Shown here in pieces: positions 12,535 through 25,123 of a DNA stretch of 64,000 nt. A program made the position numbers and the translations under genes. Within the stretch, counting starts at the first letter, position 1. Every line of letters begins with the position of its first letter. Source of the stretch: Trogon surrucura (Eukaryota; Chordata; Aves; Trogoniformes; Trogonidae); NCBI GenBank assembly GCA_020746105.1, contig CM036617.1:173008412-173072411 (forward strand), written 5' to 3'. A model generated the notes under the pieces. That model had not been told where the DNA came from. It saw only the letters and a list, made by a program, of their open reading frames with translations, and did not search any database.

Positions 12535-14443
12535 GTAGAGGAGGCAGGACATGGCTAAACAAGGAGCTCCTGGAAAAACTCAAATGAAAGTGGAAAGTTT
12601 ACAATATGTGGAAAAAAGGTTCTGGTTAACTGAGAAGTTTTTAGAAATGCTGAGTGTGCAGAGACTCAACATAAAAGGCCAAGGCTCTCTTGGAACTTAG
12701 TCTAGCTAGGGAGGTGAAAGATAACAAGAAGAAATTTTTCAAATACATCAATGAGAAAAGGAAGAGTAGGGAAAAAGTGGGTGGGATATATGGTAACAGA
12801 GGATGCAGAGATGGCAGAATTGCTGAATACCTTCTTCACTCCTAACCAGCCCTCTGGAGTCCCAGTCACTAGAAATAAGGGAGTAAAACTGGAGTAAGGA
12901 AGAATCTCCACTGGTGACTTCTTGGAGAAACTGTAAACACACAAATCCATGGGCCCCAATGAGGTACATCCACTTGTGTTGAGAGAGCTGGCTGATGTCA
13001 TTGCTGAACCCTTCTCCATCATTTTTGAAAAATCATGAAGAATGGGAGAAGCGCCTGAAGACTGGAAGAAAGCCAATGTCACTCCAGTGTTCAAAAAAGA
13101 CAAGAAGGAGGACCCAGGCAATTGCAGACCAGTCAGCCTCACCTCCATCCCTGGAAAGGTGAGGGAGTAGCTCATTATGAAAGGCATCTCTAACCAAATA
13201 GAAGAAAAGAAAGTTATCAGGTGTAGCCAGCACAGGTTTACTAGAGGGAAATCTTGCTTGACTAATGATACCCTTCTACGAAGAAGTGACCAAATGGGTA
13301 GATGAAGGGAGAGCAGTGTATGTCATATACCTTGACTTCAGTAAGGCTTTTGATACTGTCTCCCACAACATCCTCATTGGAAAACTCAAGAAATGTGGGA
13401 TAGATGATTGGATGGTGAAGTGGATCATTAACTGGCTCAACAATAGAGTTCAGAGGGTTCTGATCAGCGGCACAGAGTCAAGTTGGAGGCCTGCGGCTAG
13501 TGGTGTTCTCCAGGGATCAATACTGGGTTCAGTTTTGCTCAATATCTTCATCAATGACCTGGATGAGGGGATAGAGTGCACCCTCAGCAAATTCCCTAAT
13601 AATACAAAACTGGGAGGCATGGCTAATCTAGACAGGCTAGAGAGCTGGACAGAGATGAACCTTAGGAAGTTCAATAAGGGCAAGTATAGATTCCTGTATC
13701 TGGAGAGGAATAACAGCAGGCACCAGTACAGATTAGGGGTTGCCCTGCTGGAACGCAGCCCCATGGAGAAAGACCTTGGAGTCCTAGTGGACAGTAAATT
13801 GTCCATGGGACAGCAATGTACCCTTGTGGCCAAGAGGGCCAATGGGATCCTGGGGTGCATTAAGAAAAGTCTGTCCAGCAGGTCTAGGGAGGTTCTCCTC
13901 CCCCTCTACTCTGCCCTGGTGAGACCATGCCTGGAACACTGTACTCAGTTTTTGGTTACCTGGTTCAAGAGAGACAGGGATCTACTGGAGAGTGTCCAAT
14001 GGAGAATTACGAGGATGATTAAGGATCTTGAACATCTCTCCTGTGAAAATAGACTGAGAGAACTGGGGCTGTTTAGTCTTAAGAAGAAAAGGCTGAGAGG
14101 GAATCTTATTAATGTATAACAAATATCTGAGGAGTGGGTGTCAAGAGGAAGATGCCAGTCTCTTTTCTATGATGCCCATTAATAGGACAAGGAATAATGG
14201 GTATAAGCTAGAAGATAGGAAGTTTCATCTCATCATGGGGAGAAACCTCTTTGCTGTGAGGGTGACAGAGCACTGGAACAGGCTGCCCAGAGAGGTTGTG
14301 GATTCTTCTTTTCTGGAGACTTTCAAAACCTGCCTGGATGTGTTCCTGTGTGGCCTGCCCTAGGAGACCCTGCTCTGGCAGCGAAGTAGGACTAGATGAT
14401 CTCTAGAGGTCCCTTCCAACCCCTAACATTCTATGATTCTATT
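12535..14443 (+). mobile_element. CR1 LINE, 5'-truncated, longest copy in the window (about 1.9 kb)
   Basis: The element starts in the ORF2 segment linking endonuclease and RT (codons reading as NKELLEKLK and later KFFKYINEKRK are visible). It passes through the RT and C-terminal region and ends with the CR1 3' block and the tail ATTCTATGATTCTATT at 14428-14443. It is 5'-truncated and has no visible target duplication. It is more decayed than the copy at 5707-7258: several stops lie upstream of 13265, there are frameshifts near 13264 and 14112, and a short internal deletion sits near 13626, just after the RT catalytic region. The left edge is uncertain by about 20 bases. Confidence 0.93.
13265..14363 (+). 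pseudogene. CR1 ORF2 reverse transcriptase and C-terminal domain, frameshifted
   Basis: An open stretch of about 284 codons (13265-14119) begins in the RT fingers/palm and carries YLDFSKAFD (motif A) and SGVLQGS (motif B; the usual form is GVPQGS). The catalytic FADD is replaced by FPNN at 13592-13603, so both active-site aspartates are lost. A few codons later the KLGG block runs into an internal deletion. The C-terminal blocks DLGVLVDS and [15 protein letters not shown] follow. A small deletion near 14112 shifts the frame, and the rest (NRTRNNG to WNRLPREVV and the stop) is read from 14112 to 14363. Upstream, the [15 protein letters not shown] region is recognisable between stops at about 12950-13260. 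The copy is non-functional. Confidence 0.92.
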
Positions 14444-17400
14444 ACAGCAGTGTATAGTAGTCCTGTTCAACACCAAGGTCCCTTTACCCTAAATGCTGCT
14501 CAGCTACATAGGCTGCAGCTATATGGCACAGCAGAGTGTAACGAACTGGGAGACAATGTAATTTGTCAATGTGCTCTTTGCTTGGATTAATTAGCTTCCA
14601 TAATGGTCAAACATCACGTTGATGTTACTATACTGATTCAGGTTTTGGGGCATGTACAGAACTGGTGAGGCCTTCAAATTAGTGCACCATGGCACTCTGC
14701 GTATCGGTAGAAAAAATACCTGCCCCAAAATTGCTTATAGCCTGAATAGGCAAGATAGACAAAGGGTACATGAAGGACAAAGGCACAGAAAGGATAATAT
14801 CTATGGCCACAGCCACGAGCCTGTTCTTGAGACTAAGCCTATGCATGCAGGTTGCCCACCTGCCTGTGCTGCCCAAGCAGGGGAGACAGCCCTGAGCACA
14901 CAGCTAAGTCCTGAAACATAACTCAGGCAAGCTCACACCCTCCCCAATTACTCTATGCAAATAGTCTGGTGAATGAAGTATTGTTCACATCAGCACTTGA
15001 AGGAAACAAATATAAGCCCTTCTTGTTTCAACAGCTCCTGGCTATAAGCCTAATAGCTTGGTGCGGTAGCAGGTCTAGGTTGCCCATGAGGTCCCCTGGA
15101 TTGCTGCACTGCTACAGAGCCTGACTACCAAAAAAGAAAATCTGCTAGAGCAAGGATTTACCATCCCAGGGAGATGATACACGCTCATTTATAAGTTCCT
15201 GCAGACAGGAGAATTATTTTGTCCCTTGGCCATAATGCATGTTGATGTGTGTCCTAGCAAGGATCTACTGTACTGCTTACTGATGGCTGTAAGGCGACAT
15301 GGCAAGTGAACACTGTGCTGGCTGACAATATTACAGCAGCAGATGACTACTATCATAACCACTAAATACTGGATAATCACCACTGCATTACCTTGCCTCA
15401 TGGTTTAAGAATTACCTCTCCTCTCTTGAATAAGAAACAAATTTTACTGCAGCCAAAGTTCCTGGACTTGTGCTATCCCAGACAGGACCCAGACAGGACT
15501 CTGTCCTGAGCCTGGCCCTCCAAATGTTTTTTCTGAAAGGTAGAGAGTAATACAAACATGTGAAGACTCTACTTAATTTTGGAAAAATTGCCCATTGAAT
15601 GTAGGTGTTACGTTCATCTTCAAGAAATGTGAACCACAGATCAACTGAGCTTAATAGTTCACATTAATTATCCTATAGCAATTAGCATGGTGTAACATGA
15701 CCAACCACATCACTGGAAATTTTCACTGTGACTGGAAAATCTTTCTGTAAGGGCCTATTCAATAGTTGGGCACAAACAAACATACTTTTTTTAAAAAAAA
15801 AAAAAAAAAAAAAAGATAATTTAAGAAAGCGAAATACTATTTTTTTTGTGTGTGTGGAGAAAATTGCTCGGTTCAGGTTATATGTAGCGGCTGAAGAAGA
15901 CTCAAGGGTTGTTTACTGTAGCACACATGTCACAAAAGCTGCTGGTACTCAGCTGAGCATCTGATTTCTCTGCTTAGAGGAATGGTCCACTGGGTGCAGT
16001 TAAAATGCAAAGAATGTAATAAAAGTGCTATCCTGTGTGGGTGAATAAGCAGTTTCTTTGAAGTTCAAATCTGACATATTTCAGAGCTCAACAGAAGCCA
16101 AAATCAATTCTCAGATACACTCTTCTTTCTAGGCTTGAATGAACTTGAAAGAAGAGCTGACATCAGCGTGTACAGACAGGTCCACAACCTGCCTTTTGCA
16201 TTTCCAGGAACAGGCAAAACCAACCAACACAGAGGAAATATCCTGGCAAATAGAGCCTGAATATTGTCTCCATTTTCTTATTGCTCTCACCTACCTCGAG
16301 GGACTGACTCCTGGAAGATCATTACTGCATCTGACTGAATAGTTGTCCCCTGGGCAACTGGAATCTTAACTACATATTCCAAGGAGAACAGAGACAACTG
16401 GCTCTACCTCCCATACCAGCAGCTCCAGGATCAGAGAAGTACAGAGATGTGTGTTATTTCTCCCATCCTCACCTCCCCTCCATCCATGAAACTTTCCCTC
16501 TGCACTTGACTAGTGGGAGAAGAAGGAGAAGGTGGAGAAGGAGGTGTAAAAGCAAGAACATTTCATTGCTTATCCAGAAAATCCCTCAGTAGATTAAGGC
16601 CACTAGATCACTGCTCAAGCAAAACCTGGGGCTCACATCTAAAAGTGTTGAGCTGTGTCAGTTTTGCAGGTGGAGCCTGAGATTCTGTTGACATCCTGGG
16701 GGACCCACAAAGACTGAGGACCTGGTCCAGCAGGTTGCTCCACAAAGAGCAGTGGAATCCACTGGCAAGGGAACAGAATCATCTACCCCTGGCCATGTGA
16801 TGCTGAAGGCTTGTCCTTACCCATCCGATGGGCCATATGTCCAGGAACCACACCCATCTTTCAGTCCTAAACCCTTAGAGAAAATGTTCACATACCTGAA
16901 CGCCTTTGAAGGCCACGTCACAGCAATTTTCAATATGAAATGCCAACCTCAGTACTGGAAGATGTTTCGAGGAAAGTTTATTCTCTATTATTTCTGTTTA
17001 ACTGAAAAATAGAAGTATAGTGTCATATTTTGATTACCTAAGTGTTGCAGCTGCATTAGGAAGAGAGATTTGCCTAGCAGCAGGGGGTTCACAGGCTCTT
17101 CCCACCGCTTTTCATTCTGCTTTGAGCAGCAGCCAAACTGAATTCAACATTTGTGATCCTCTTCCTAGTGTTGTTATGAGGTAATGGTTCTCTTAATCTA
17201 AATCTTATCTGCCCAGCTGCACTTTTTATATATTCCTCTGACTGTGCTAGTCACATGAGATCGAAGGACATGAGAATTTAGTAAATCTTTTAGAGCTTAG
17301 GATTATAAAGGGTGGAATTTTTTTCATCAGTTGACTTTATTAATGCTCTGCAGTCCGAACTGGATTTGAAATTGAAGTGAGTGGCACTCACTAACAACAG

Positions 17401-19396
17401 AAATAAAATGCACTGTGAGAAATATTATTTATTAATGCCTATTACTTTTCACTTACAATAACAGAGATAGCTTAACTGTATAACAACCAGTAAAGAAAAA
17501 AACACACCTGTGTGTTTATTTCTCTCTCCCTCTCTCCTTGTTCAAATAAGATATATTTAGGTACACATTGTCATAAAAAATATGTGATCTTTATTGAAGC
17601 AAAGCTCAAATAAAGACAGAGAAATTAAGTTTTCCTCAGTTGGTATAAATCAAATATCATTGATTTATATAACTCTATCACTCTTCAGGTGGCACCAGCT
17701 GCAGAGTTTATTAGTTTTTTACACATAAACTCTATCTTTACAGCTCAGGGAACAGTGAGGCCTTAATCGTGGCTGACATTCCTGTGTGGTATGTGAATGA
17801 ACGTGTGTATGGATGTTTACAGACATTCAAGTGTTCCTCTGTAAAACACATCTTGCCAAAAACTTTTCTAAGGATTAGGCAGCTGCCCAGCCTCTGCAAA
17901 CCTGTCATCATTTGCCCAACCAAACTGCCATCCAAAGGGAAATTTTCTTCCCAGGAAACAGAGCACTAATTGCTTACCCAGAAAGGAAATTAATGACTCA
18001 ACAATTGTGACCAACAGGTTGCATTTTGGAGATAGCCAATCCTGAGAAATGTCATCTTTGTCAGGCTATAATTTCCATCCTCTACTTGAGGGTTTTTTTG
18101 AGTTTGGGTTTTTTTTGTGTTTGGTGTTTTTTTTTTTTTAATGATGGAAACACATATAAAACGCTGTGCGGCTCTGAAGCTATGTCACAGGGCAGTTCAC
18201 CACCTTCCCTGCTGGTGTGGGTGGCAACTGCGGACCCAGCCCTGCCTCTGCACCTTATGAAATCCACTAATTAGAAGCCAGAGCACCATTTCTATACCAT
18301 GGTATGTCAAATCACCACTTTGGAAAAAGTCCTTGCCAAGCAGAGTTGTGCTGCTTTGATATTCCGTTACTACACATACCTTAAGGGCAACATCAAGCAA
18401 GGAGGCACTGTGTGTTACAACAGTCAGAATGTGAAAGGAGAAAGGCTTAATTTCTAGCATCCCTCCTGGAGGTGAAGAAAGCCAAAATGGCAGTTGCACT
18501 CCATCCACAACAGAGGAGTCATTAAACATGAAGACACATGTAATGCAGTTTTTACACCATGTTTATGCAGATCAAACAGCTCACTGTTAAGGGCTTAGAC
18601 ACAAGTGACAGTGCTCTTCTTCCACTTTTCCTAAACATGGGGTAACTATACTGTGACAAATTTATTCTATGCAGGCAATTTTCTATCAAAAATGTTTTGA
18701 TATCTGATGAGTACAGCTCCTATTCTACTTATAGTGTCAAATGAACCTGCAACCTAGAGTTACAATGAAGTGTGTTGTTTTGTGCATTACCTTTTCAGTC
18801 AAAAACTGTTCACTAGTACATCCCTATTTTCTGACATCGCCAGCTGCCAAAAAAAGGGAGGGAGACAAAGAATAGTTCCCTCATTTTGTGCAATCTAGAA
18901 GGAAGACAACATAAAATGTAGCTGCAATGAATGGAATTAAATCTCTCCAAAGATAAGACAAATTGCAAGGTTTCTTTAGGTTAATAATAAGTAGGTTACA
19001 AGTATCTCTGTGTAACAATTTTGGTGGAAGAGAATAATGTCGCCACCAAAGACTTTTAGCACCATAACCAGCTCACTTGTACATGACAAAATGTCTCCGG
19101 CTCTGATTATTGTTGTGTGTATTATAGAAAAGCCAGAAAATTAACTCAGTAGAAAGACAAGAGAGAACAGAGCAAGGAAAAGCCAGAAACAAAGCCAGAA
19201 TGAGTACTCGTAGCTATTCTTTAGAAGTGCCTTAAAAGACTTTTATAAGATGAATTCTCCCAGAGGACAGTTTAGAAGTGTCACCAGAAAAAGTGGTTTC
19301 TAATAAGTCTCTTCTGATTGAGGGGAAACTGGACTTTGCATATTCCCTTTAAATAAATAGGATGGCATCAAAGATACCACTTCAAGAGAGGTTTAG
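14444..19396. other. Unique sequence, no gene recognised
   Basis: No coding exon, RNA gene or mobile element could be supported. There is an A22 run at 15793-15814, a purine-rich AGAAGG stretch near 16513-16550 and short T tracts near 18100-18140. The longest open frames are under 110 codons and show no recognisable domain. Confidence 0.6.
15793..15814. repeat. Poly(A) run, 22 bases
   Basis: Uninterrupted A22 preceded by T7. No retrocopy was recognised next to it. Confidence 0.9.
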
Positions 19397-19482
19397 TGTT
19401 AGGGTGGTGTAGGGCTGTAGGTTGGACTTGATGATCTCAAAGGTCCTTTCCAACCTTTATGATTCTATGATTCTATTCTATA
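19397..19482 (+). mobile_element. CR1 LINE 3' tail fragment
   Basis: Only the last 85 or so bases of the CR1 3' UTR are present: a diverged GGTTGGACTTGATGATCTC block, then AGGTCCTTTCCAACC, then a tail of three ATTCTATG-type units ending near 19482. Extreme 5' truncation. Confidence 0.9.
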
Positions 19483-22400
19483 CCCAGTTCCACAAGCTAA
19501 AATTTTCTTGTTGAATCCGATCCGAGAGTTATTTTATGCCATGGAAAGATTACCAATGATTTTATTCTAGTGGATGCTGTTCTTACGTCCCTGTCAAAGG
19601 TTTCCTGCTGCACCCCTCTTAATGCTACACCTGCAGAGGAAGAAGTAGCCTGGCCTTCATCTGCGCCACCGCGGGTCTGACCTGTGCTTAATAGCAGTAG
19701 CTCCCAAAGATATAGCAAGGGAAAAATCTGATTTCCTACCCACTTTTTGCCCATAGAGATGAATCTATTTCAAGAATTATTTTCCATACAGACTGTAAAG
19801 TGTTCTAAGACAGAGATTTTGAAATGAGTACATCTTTCTGTATCAGTAACTATAATTTCCTATTCATAGCTATACCCAGACATGTCAGAAAGTGAAGTAC
19901 TTATATCTTTGAGTTTAATTGCAATTCTGTTGAATTAAGCACATATGCAAGTGCTTTACTGGCTGGCTTCTCTAGGTAGCATACATAGTCAAATTATATA
20001 TATAAAGAATTAATGACAATATCCAAAATAATTTTCTCTCAGGTTCAAAACTAAGCAAACTTAGAAATGCATGAGGAAAATTCCGGGGTTTGACTCACCT
20101 TTTACAGACAATTAAAATCTTAGTAACACTCAGTCAATGATGTAAACCAAGAACCGTGATGTCTAATTTAGGAAAAGATACCAGCCGTGAGGAAAACATT
20201 TGGAGGGAATGTTGCTCAGGAAGAAAGGGTAATATGACGGATAATTCTGAACCTCTCTGTGTGTGCTTATTTGTTACATTTAAAGCTAAATCAAGTAAGG
20301 AGCACGGATCCCTGCCAGCTCTCCACCGGGCAACGGGCTGAGTGGCTGCAGGGGCAGAGCTCCACGCGCGTCACGGGGTGGGAGGCAGCAGCGGGTGCAG
20401 GGGACGCCAAGGCTGTCACAGCTTCGAGGGAGCAGCTACACCCCTCACGCCTCTGAGCTCTGACGTGCTTATACTGCGGGACCTCACAGCTCTTGAGGGT
20501 AACCCACACAAAACCCCATCATTTAAATACGTTTCTGATGTGCAGGTTTACTGAAGAGGCTGTGAGGCATTAAAAGGAATGGGCTGGGAATACCAGTTAG
20601 AGGAGGGGGCTCTGTGTCCCATACACTTTCTTACAAAATATGCAGGCACATAAACCTCAAGTACTGAGCTGGTCAACAACAGCTCAGCAATTTAAAATCA
20701 AGGCTGCCACTGTTTCCTTGGCTGACCCTTTGATGCCGTGGGATTGCAAGAGCTTCAGCTCAGTGTGTGGTCTCGTATATCATATGTGTCACTTTATTTA
20801 GTAACAGATGTTCAAGTTCCACCTGTCTGCAATGCTATTGCTTTATCCGGTGTGCATCCAGGATGAACCTGGATGAACTTGTACCCAAGGCACAAGTGAC
20901 TGTCAGAGTCCTGCCCTTCATGTTGCAGGTTTGCCCTCTCATCACCCCTTGTCTTCTTGGAAGTGGTCTGAACAGACTGATTTCAACCTTCTTTTAACAT
21001 GTGACAGGAGACACAGAAATTATCAGAGAAACCATAAAGCAAATGCTTACTAAGATGCCTGTTACACCTGACCTACATTCCACCCATCTGTTATAAACCT
21101 GCTTTATGGAAAAACTGAAATTGTAACACTTCCTGAAAACTTCAACACTTGTAACTTGGCCTTATTTTGCCCAGTCACGTCCTTTTTCTTTGATACCTAC
21201 CTGTCTTCTTACTAACCCAAGATACTTATACGTAAGACCTAGAATGATAATGTTCCTAAGCTACAGCTGATTATCTTCTCTGATGTCAGACACGAGAGAC
21301 ATGTAACAGCTTAGAAGTCAGGATAAAGAAATGGTGGAGCAGCACCAAACGGGAGAAATTACAGGCTTTGCTGTGTGATTGCCAGCTAGGAGCCTTAGCA
21401 GGTCAGTAATCTGAATGATTATTTATGCAGAGCAGATTTGGAAGGAACCACACATGTCTTCATGCTAATTTCAGTGACAGAGCCATACGATGCCCCGTCA
21501 CGTTAGGAAAAGGAGGAGAAAGAGCAAAAGTGCTACAGAAAAGGGTCTGGGGAATGCAGCTATAATAAATTCTGCTGCAGTATGCCATCTGTTCCAAAGG
21601 GAAATCTATGCTGTCATAAATCTGAGTGTTGTGGCTAGAAACACTAAGGGCATGCAACCCAGATTTGTAGATACTGTGTTGTGAAAACTACAGAATAGAG
21701 CTGAGGCATTAATGTGACGAAGCTGGATCTTTCTCTGGTTGGGAATACTACTCGAGAATGTTTTTCTCTCCTTTAATTAATTCATTACATAAGCTCTGCA
21801 GGAGACAAGGTTTGTTATAAACAGCTACCACAAATATTGACAACAAATTGACCTGTGTTCATTCACTGTGACTAGTTATTGAGTATAATAATGTGTTTTC
21901 TACTCCTCCTGATTGGCAGAACTTTTACAAAGGGAGAGGCCTGAAGAAATCACCAGACCTTGGACTTTTTCTTGGGAAAAAGCCAATAGGGAAGCTGATG
22001 ATAAACAGGACTAAAGTACCTGGGGAAAGCCTGAATCTTTCCTCTCTGTGTCTTTCAAATGGTACCTGACTGAACAAAAGTCAACAATAAGATGTAATAT
22101 ATTTAATTACCTTTAATGAAACTTCTAATTGCCCACAGACTACATTCAGGAACAAAGACTCCTTAAAGGTACCACAAAGAGACCAAAAATGAGTTTCTGT
22201 CCTCTGGAATGTCTTATATATCTTTGTTTCTAATTTTTATCATTCTCCTGTGGACAAAGTACCTGTTAAATACTGCTTACAGCAGGGATAATCACATCAC
22301 AGGCAGGCTAATTTGTGTGCTTTGTGACAGAGCTCTTTTGAAAGGGGTTTCTGTCTTTCTTCTGTGTCTACCAATCTCTTGTCCAGTGTAACACAAACCA

Positions 22401-23032
22401 GTTCTAACACAAATATCAAAGGACTGTCAGCTTAACATTTGCTTTTTGTCAGTATCATTGATGTACAGTTCAGTCACAGAAACACTGTGGAAAATTCTGA
22501 TATCCTTGCTGGATTTCAGAAAAAAAAAAAAAAATCTATTTTTGCAAAACAGCCAGTGCTCAGAAAAGGTTGCAGCTCACCTAAAACTGAACCTAATATG
22601 TATAGAGCATGCAACTACTTTTGTCAGCTTTAGGTATGCAAGGTCTTCCAATCTCCCTCTAGCAAAGGCCTTATTTTCTGTATTGTATCAGTTTCCGCAG
22701 TTTGCAGTTCCACAGTTTGAAAAATCCTTTATTAAGCCATGGAGAAACCTTTTTTCTGGACTTCATATTTATTCACATATGTTTGCTGGAACAGCAAATA
22801 GAATAGATAAGCCTGTTAAAAATCAAGCTAGATTTCTAAGCAATCAAGACTTGAATAAAAATGTGTGGACTGATGGTAAGGTCAGATCTTGCTCATAACT
22901 GGTGAGATAAAATAGTAATGTATCATCTAAAGTCCAGATAATTGTGTGTAAATGTGCATAAAAACCCACTAGTTCATTCATGCAGGACAATTTCAAAAAA
23001 GGAATGTTGAATGAGTCAGTTTCTTCACATAT
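19483..23032. other. Unique sequence with a GC-rich patch
   Basis: No gene recognised. The stretch is AT-rich apart from a roughly 200-base GC-rich, CpG-rich patch at 20295-20490, described separately. An A15 run lies at 22520-22534. Confidence 0.6.
20295..20490. other. GC-rich, CpG-rich patch of unknown nature
   Basis: About 13 CpG dinucleotides fall in about 200 bases, including an ACGCGCG run near 20363, and the GC content is visibly far above the flanks. No open frame with a known domain, no repeat signature and no TATA-like element could be assigned. It could be a small CpG island or promoter, an unrecognised repeat, or sequence of different origin. I cannot choose between these by eye. 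Confidence 0.5.
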
Positions 23033-23213
23033 TCATAGAATCATAGAATGGCCTAGGCTGGAAGGGACCTCACAGATCATTTAATCCAACCTCTCTGTCA
23101 TGGGCAGGGACGCCTCTCAGCTAGATCAGGCAACACATGAGGACTGAACGGGAATTGAACCCGCGACCTTTGGTGTTTCAGCACCACGCTCAATGGAGTG
23201 AGCTAAACTGGCC
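23033..23213 (-). mobile_element. SINE: tRNA-Ile-like head joined to CR1 3' tail (TguSINE1-like)
   Basis: Read on the minus strand from 23213. A tRNA-like head of about 75 bases starts GGCCAGTTTAGCTCA, with an A-box-like segment (23189-23205), an anticodon arm TGGTG/CACCA around a 6-base loop, and a good B box GGTTCAATTCC (within 23150-23163). It resembles tRNA-Ile. The head joins about 100 bases of CR1 3' UTR (AGGTTGGATTAAATGATC, then GGTCCCTTCC) and a tail of two ATTCTATG units (23033-23049). The B box and A box would form an internal RNA polymerase III promoter, and the CR1 tail would let CR1 reverse transcriptase copy the RNA. No target duplication is visible, as expected for CR1-driven insertion. 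The shortened anticodon loop and mismatched acceptor ends mean it is not a working tRNA gene. Confidence 0.85.
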
Positions 23214-24979
23214 CTCAATTATTGATGTCAGCAAGCTTTTTTCCAGCATATGGCATTGCTTACAAAATCAATATCCTTTCTACATGTTCCTTTTGACTAA
23301 CATGCAAGACAGCAGAGCATAGGGTTATTGATCAGAAGTGGTTGACTCTCGCATTCAGTGGTTCTATTGGATCAAATCCCTGGAGTACCACTTTTGCATG
23401 TATTTAGCCTGGGAACTCTTTATCAACAGGTTTTCCTAGCAAGAATGCTCCTGGAAAAAAGATGTCCTCTCCATCAGGCAGTTCCAGGAACTGGTCACTT
23501 ACAGATATGTGGAAGCTGAAGACCATATTTCCATCTGCCCTGTGGCTTTTATGCACTGGGGAACTGTGATTTGTCCATGTCCCTGAATGGTGAAAGCTCC
23601 TTGTCAAGGTGTAGTGATTTAAAAAAAAAAAAAAAAAGGTAAGATAAAGTATACATTGTTCAAACCAACCCTATGATAAACTTTCTTTACCCTCCTAACA
23701 CCGTTTTTCCTCAAGTAGAAAAATGGGGAGGACTCTGAGGGAGATGGCAGAAGGGAAGACAAGGAAGCTCCAGCAGTGTGCAGAGGAAGGAGAGTTAGTG
23801 AAGCAGGGAAATGCTGGAGAAAACCATTTGGGCTGCTCTGCTGCAATAAGAATCTGAATGCACTGCCTCCTTTGCAATGCATTTGCAAACTGAACAACCT
23901 GCAGTAGCCCCATGAAGCAGTTAAGATGTAGCAAGTTGGAAATAGCCACTGATTTTCTGCTGGCATCATACTAGGATGGTCTCACACTGACCAGGAGGTT
24001 TTGTCAAGCACACAGTAAGCTACAACAGAAATGGTTCAAGCTTTTGCTTCATTCTGCAGGACTCATGACCTCAGAGAAAACACTTGCCTTGCTGAAGAAA
24101 AAAGGGAAGGAACAGATGCACATATCCAGATTCTCAGTACACATCTATTGTATAAAGAACACAATGGAATCACAGTAACAGACAATACCTAACAACGTTC
24201 ACATGAATATTTCACCTACAGAGTTGAGGCAAATTTAAGAGATACGTTAAAGTGTCGTCTAGAAACTTTATAATTGGTTTTCGCTATTAAGAGGTAGACT
24301 TTCTCTAGAAATTAAGGAATCAGTCATACTGTCCTAAAATCTGAACTTGGAGAGGATGATAGCCACTGGGGAGATTATGGCTTTATTGTCATTTGTACTA
24401 TGTAGGAAGACAGAAACAACAAAAATAAAGAAGTCTGCCATGTTCCTTCAAAGAAATGTAGGCACTGGTCTCAGTGAGGTAAACTCTGGGCACTAGTTGA
24501 ATGAACAGAGGCTTTTACCTGCCACCTTGACTCAGGTGTCAAAGGTCTAAAGTGCACTCAGGTGTCTTTGTGCTTAACAGAAAAGCTATTTTATATCTCA
24601 TTTATAAAAAACCACCACGTAGGAAGCTTAACTACTACCAGACACAAATCTCTGCACTCTGTACATCTGGGCATTGCCTCGCAGGGCTCTGAGGTGTATT
24701 GTTGGATCTAAACTTGCTCAGAAGCCCAATAGACAGAACTGGTATCACAAGGAATTGAATCAAATACCCTGAGTCCTAAGATAATAATACCTTAAAATTC
24801 TATTTCTCATGGTAGAACTGCAGTGGCAATGACACAGAAAAGGAATAGACAGAGTATTTGTTGCTGGTAGGGCTACGCCCCATTACCTGCCCTCCTTGAA
24901 CAGTAGACTTAAGTTCACATTTTGAGGTCATCATCTGTATCACAGGCACCATCTGTCCAAAAATTATTTCATTCAGTCA
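23214..24979. other. Unique sequence, no gene recognised
   Basis: Nothing beyond an A17 run (23621-23637) was recognised. Open frames here are short, and the one at 23619-23969 (minus) runs into that A tract. Confidence 0.6.
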
Positions 24980-25123
24980 AAAGTCTCCTTCTCTGGAGAC
25001 ATTCAAAACCTGTCTGGACGCGTTCCTGTGCGATCTACTGTAGGTGATCCTGCTCTGGCAGGGGGTTGGACTAGATGATCTTTTGAGGTCCCTTCCAGCC
25101 CCTAATATTCTGTGATTCTGTGA
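24980..25123 (+). mobile_element. CR1 LINE 3' fragment
   Basis: About 145 bases. It begins at the end of ORF2 (codons reading [13 protein letters not shown]) and continues through the ORF2 stop region and the 3' block (GGTTGGACTAGATGATC, GGTCCCTTCCAGCCCC) to a tail of two ATTCTGTG units. It is close in sequence to the 3' ends of the copies at 5707-7258 and 12535-14443, so probably a related subfamily. Confidence 0.93.

Noticed and set aside
12702..13187. 161-codon minus-strand frame
   Set aside because: Antisense shadow of the plus-strand CR1 ORF2.
23150..23213. Functional tRNA-Ile gene
   Set aside because: The anticodon loop is one base short, the acceptor ends do not pair, and the sequence continues directly into a CR1 tail. 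It is a SINE head.
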